A stretch of DNA of 9,623 nt. It comes from Dysgonamonadaceae bacterium (GTDB taxonomy: Bacteria; Bacteroidota; Bacteroidia; Bacteroidales; Azobacteroidaceae). This document shows, piece by piece, positions 7,265-9,623 of the stretch. Position numbers and translations under genes: made by a program. The stretch spans positions 1-9,623 of the forward strand of contig JAITTA010000125.1 in the NCBI GenBank assembly GCA_031287395.1, given 5' to 3'. Each line of letters starts with the position of its first letter. Positions within the stretch are counted from its first letter, which is position 1. The notes beneath the pieces were generated by a model. That model saw nothing but the letters and a program-made list of their open reading frames with translations. It was not told where the DNA came from and searched no databases.

Positions 7265-7354
7265 AACATGGGGATAAATATTCAGATACAAATCATGTAA
7301 CCTTGTGCTAAGGGGCATGAACTACAAAGAAATCGTGATCATTATATGATAAAT

Positions 7355-7386
7355 CATGTACGATCCTTAGAAATATGACGTACATG
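7355..7386. promoter_or_regulatory. Hairpin or operator CATGTACG...CGTACATG
   Basis: Perfect 8-bp inverted arms lie at 7355-7362 and 7379-7386 with 16 bases between. The stem contains four G-C pairs, unusual in this AT-rich stretch. A further CATGTA lies at 7294-7299. The dyad centre (7370.5) falls on the -33 region of the second promoter candidate, so it may be an operator. In a transcript from 7232 it would form a stable leader hairpin. Confidence 0.45.
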
Positions 7387-7400
7387 TTGTGATACATTTG
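7367..7400 (+). promoter_or_regulatory. Second, proximal promoter candidate for the FG-GAP protein gene
   Basis: TACATTTG at 7393-7400 is a perfect -7 match. The -33 is weaker: TTAG at 7367-7370, 22 bp upstream. A start near 7407 would give a leader of about 70 nt. It overlaps the CATGTACG/CGTACATG dyad, which could control it. Confidence 0.35.
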
Positions 7401-7478
7401 GAAACCTTTCGAAAAGTCTTTGTAAAATTTAATTTATCTTCGTTTTGTTGAAATTTTTTTAATCAAACTTAAATATTT

Positions 7479-9623
7479 ATGAAGACAAATTTCATTAACT
7501 ACAAACCATTTTTAAAACCACGACTGTTTGCTCCTGAATTTAAAAATAAAATCAGAAAATTTTTATGGTTTTGCACCTGTATTATTGTGTTTGTTATGAG
7601 TGCTCAAGCGCAGCAAGTTTCCTTTCTTATTGCTTTAGATGACTTGGTTTCTACCGGTCCTATGCAAAAAGTAAAAGTCAATGTGTTAGCGAATGATGTC
7701 GTGCTCTGTTCGGATTATACCTTGCATATTATTTCTGCATTAAATCCGACAACACAAGGTGAGGCAATCGTATTACCGGGAGGCTATATCGAATTTACAC
7801 CCGGTATCAACTGTCGGAACACCACTGTAGACATTGATTACAAGACTTTATGCGGCAATGATTCGGCGACAGCTACGCTGTCTGTAAATGTTACTGAATT
7901 CAACTATCCGGTCAATGTGATCGATGAAAACGTAAGTTGCTATACTGAGATGAATAGCGATATAACCTTTGGTATCAGAGAGAAATTTAAGACGGAAAAC
8001 GGTAGTCCTGCTACAGGTTATTGTATCGACGGAATGTCTTCTCCTCTGGTTGGAGACCTCAACAGTGACGGAAAACCGGAAATCGTGATGATGGGAGTAA
8101 CCAATGGATTTGCAGCAGGAGCGTCTCTATCTGTACGATACATTAATATTTACAATGGACAAACCGGAGAGAGAATATATCGGTACGATATGGGAACTTC
8201 CTTTACAATGGGCGATCCTTATCACCGTGCGCCGGGACAGTTAGCGCTTGCCGACCTGGATAATGATGGGATAGGAGAGATAGTAGTTGCTACGCCGAAT
8301 GGAATGGTACGTGCCTTTAAACCGGTTTTCGACGGGACAACTATCACCGGAATGAATCAGATGTGGGTAGGGAAAGCAAACGGAATAGATGTGAGCTATG
8401 CCGCTCCTTTAACGGCGAGTCGAACAATATTTGGTTATCCTCATCCTTATATAGCCGATCTGAATGGCGACGGAATTCCTGAAGTAATAGTCTATAACAA
8501 AATATTCAACGGAGCGACCGGAGCACTACTGATGTCATGGCAAAACGCTGCTGCCGGCTCTCTTAAAAACAGCTCCATTACCGGTACAAATGGTTTAAGT
8601 ACTACTATGGATAACTCGCCTGCTTCGGAGGCTACTGCCTCTGGCATAAGAAATGTTGCTATGACCGGCCGGTGTGTAGCTTCAGGATCCCATAGCGATT
8701 CCTACCTGGCGGTTCCTGCCATCGTGGATATTGATGGAGACGGACAACAGGAAATTATTACGGGTAACCGTATCCACAAATTTCAGTTCAACAGTCTTAC
8801 CAATCATACACAAAATACTTATTCTACCGTGGAAGGCCCTGCTTCAGCAACCTTGCCGGTTACTACAAACGGCGCTACAACTACTTTTTATCTTAGTGAC
8901 GGTTTTACCCGCGTAGCGGATATTGACGGTGACGGATCCCTGGATATAGTAACGGTTGCTGTGGCCAACAATGGAAGTCGGGACGTCAATATACTTGTTT
9001 ATGTATGGGACCCTCGTTATCCAAATGTTGTGAAAGCGGCTAATACGTTTTACTCCGATGGTACCTACGGAAGTTTTTCCATTCCTTTTATTGGTGATAT
9101 TAACGGGAAAAATGATGGATGGGACGGTTTCGATTATAACCGAAAACTTCCTGAAATCTGCATTCTCGGAGGTGGTATGTACATCAATAGGGTTAATAAC
9201 AATAATGGACGAAGCGGTATCCTTTTTCATCCGTTATCCGATGAAAAATTGCGTCAGGGTACTGCCGAAAATTCGGGAACTGCTGCCGGTTGGAACAATA
9301 ATCAGATTAACAATGCCAATAGAAGGTTCAACCGTCGACCGTTAGGCGGCTCCGGGCATATCATAGGTTTAACTTACGATGCCCAGGCTACAGCGGTTTA
9401 CGAACGGCTGAAAGTAAGTTGGGGTTTGGAGCATGCCGACGATTCCAACAATACGGGTATTACGTTATTTGATTTCGATAACAACAATACAATGGATATC
9501 TGCTATCGTGACGAAAATACATTACGGGTTATATCCCCTAAAAAAGGGAATAACGGTGCTGGTAGCGATTATGTAATGTTAAATGAAACCGAAAGTACAG
9601 TAGGTTCTTCTATTATGTTCAGA
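7479..9623 (+). CDS. Large exported FG-GAP/VCBS beta-propeller protein with N-terminal cadherin/Ig-like domain (cut by window edge)
   Basis: The reading frame is open for 715 codons from ATG 7479 to the window end. The N-terminus is a long signal peptide: a basic stretch of about 27 residues, a hydrophobic core FLWFCTCIIVFVM at 28-40 and a likely cut after SAQA (44). There is no other Met before residue 40, which supports this start. Residues about 47-140 form an Ig/cadherin-like segment with VNVLAND at 67-73. Seven Asp-rich motifs follow: DLNSDGKPEI (193), DLDNDGIGEI (259), DLNGDGIPEV (327), DIDGDGQQEI (417), DIDGDGSLDI (481), a variant DINGKNDG (540) and DFDNNNTMDI (665). These are FG-GAP/VCBS calcium-binding loops of the integrin-alpha type, so a seven-bladed propeller is likely. 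Such proteins act at the cell surface or outside the cell in adhesion or ligand binding. In Bacteroidetes they often end in a type IX secretion or gliding-associated C-terminal domain, but that end is not in the window. It is divergent from the membrane regulator. Confidence 0.8.
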   Translation, partial: MKTNFINYKPFLKPRLFAPEFKNKIRKFLWFCTCIIVFVMSAQAQQVSFLIALDDLVSTGPMQKVKVNVLANDVVLCSDYTLHIISALNPTTQGEAIVLPGGYIEFTPGINCRNTTVDIDYKTLCGNDSATATLSVNVTEFNYPVNVIDENVSCYTEMNSDITFGIREKFKTENGSPATGYCIDGMSSPLVGDLNSDGKPEIVMMGVTNGFAAGASLSVRYINIYNGQTGERIYRYDMGTSFTMGDPYHRAPGQLALADLDNDGIGEIVVATPNGMVRAFKPVFDGTTITGMNQMWVGKANGIDVSYAAPLTASRTIFGYPHPYIADLNGDGIPEVIVYNKIFNGATGALLMSWQNAAAGSLKNSSITGTNGLSTTMDNSPASEATASGIRNVAMTGRCVASGSHSDSYLAVPAIVDIDGDGQQEIITGNRIHKFQFNSLTNHTQNTYSTVEGPASATLPVTTNGATTTFYLSDGFTRVADIDGDGSLDIVTVAVANNGSRDVNILVYVWDPRYPNVVKAANTFYSDGTYGSFSIPFIGDINGKNDGWDGFDYNRKLPEICILGGGMYINRVNNNNGRSGILFHPLSDEKLRQGTAENSGTAAGWNNNQINNANRRFNRRPLGGSGHIIGLTYDAQATAVYERLKVSWGLEHADDSNNTGITLFDFDNNNTMDICYRDENTLRVISPKKGNNGAGSDYVMLNETESTVGSSIMFR

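Larger units (their letters stand above)
6808..7478. other. 671-bp AT-rich divergent control region, no gene seen
   Basis: There is no convincing coding sequence on either strand. The stretch separates the regulator and the large exported protein and holds promoter candidates for both, described separately, plus several dyads. It is strongly AT-rich around 7085-7215. A short island of higher GC at about 7029-7070 stands out in the middle. Confidence 0.7.

Noticed and set aside
7268..7300. 10-residue leader ORF (MGINIQIQIM) in the surface protein leader
   Set aside because: It has no ribosome binding features and no run of regulatory codons. A frame this short is expected by chance.
7317..7349. 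10-residue ORF (MNYKEIVIII) in the same leader
   Set aside because: AGGGG is too close to the ATG to act as a Shine-Dalgarno, and the length is at chance level.
7290..7360. Direct repeat AAATCATGTA at 7290-7299 and 7351-7360
   Set aside because: There are only two copies of 10 bp in AT-rich DNA with no regular spacing. Not enough to call a repeat element or attachment site.
7332..7364. ATCGT...ACGAT inverted ends with internal ATCAT/ATGAT copies
   Set aside because: The arms are only 5 bp and the internal copies do not pair consistently. The overlapping 8-bp CATGTACG/CGTACATG stem is a better explanation.
8844..9230. 128-codon minus-strand open frame
   Set aside because: It is antisense to the well-supported FG-GAP protein and has no recognisable domain. 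It is explained by the codon composition of the real gene.
9300..9623. Type IX secretion C-terminal signal for the FG-GAP protein
   Set aside because: The protein runs past the window end and no such domain is visible, so it cannot be claimed.

Overview
The window looks like part of a Bacteroidales (Bacteroidota) chromosome. The evidence is AT-rich intergenic DNA, start codons without Shine-Dalgarno sequences, promoter-like pairs of the Bacteroidetes type (TTTG, about 20 bp, TAnnTTTG), and secreted glycoside hydrolases of kinds common in gut and environmental Bacteroidales. A large secreted FG-GAP/VCBS protein fits a lineage that may have type IX secretion. The genus cannot be read from this sequence.

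Layout: (1) 1-831, minus strand: the N-terminal 277 codons of a secreted GH99/GH71-like glycoside hydrolase that runs off the left edge. (2) 832-1030: a compact divergent control region. It carries a precise dyad of six 9-bp boxes (TTAATAAAA on one side, TTTTATTAA on the other) at 12-bp steps, with -7-like elements at mirror-image positions facing each way. (3) 1031-4198, plus strand: a complete secreted GH2-superfamily enzyme with both catalytic glutamates and an unusual C-terminal extension. (4) 4199-4257: a short convergent gap filled by a hairpin that could terminate transcription from both sides. (5) 4258-6807, minus strand: an 849-residue membrane-spanning regulator with a signal peptide, a lectin-like domain, a kelch-like propeller, one transmembrane helix, and then a cytoplasmic winged helix with a SARP/BTAD-like C-terminus. 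(6) 6808-7478: a 671-bp AT-rich divergent control region with promoter candidates in both directions, several dyads and a long leader. (7) 7479-9623, plus strand: the first 715 codons of a large exported protein with a cadherin/Ig-like 'VNVLAND' domain and seven DxDxDG-type motifs, consistent with an FG-GAP/VCBS beta-propeller. It runs off the right edge.

Two modules seem to be present. The left one is a divergently transcribed pair of secreted carbohydrate-active enzymes that probably share one operator. The right one is a regulator paired head-to-head with a large surface or secreted protein, so the regulator may sense an extracytoplasmic ligand and control its neighbour, itself, or both. 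This regulatory link is inferred from layout only. No RNA genes, insertion sequences, CRISPR arrays or integrase sites were seen.
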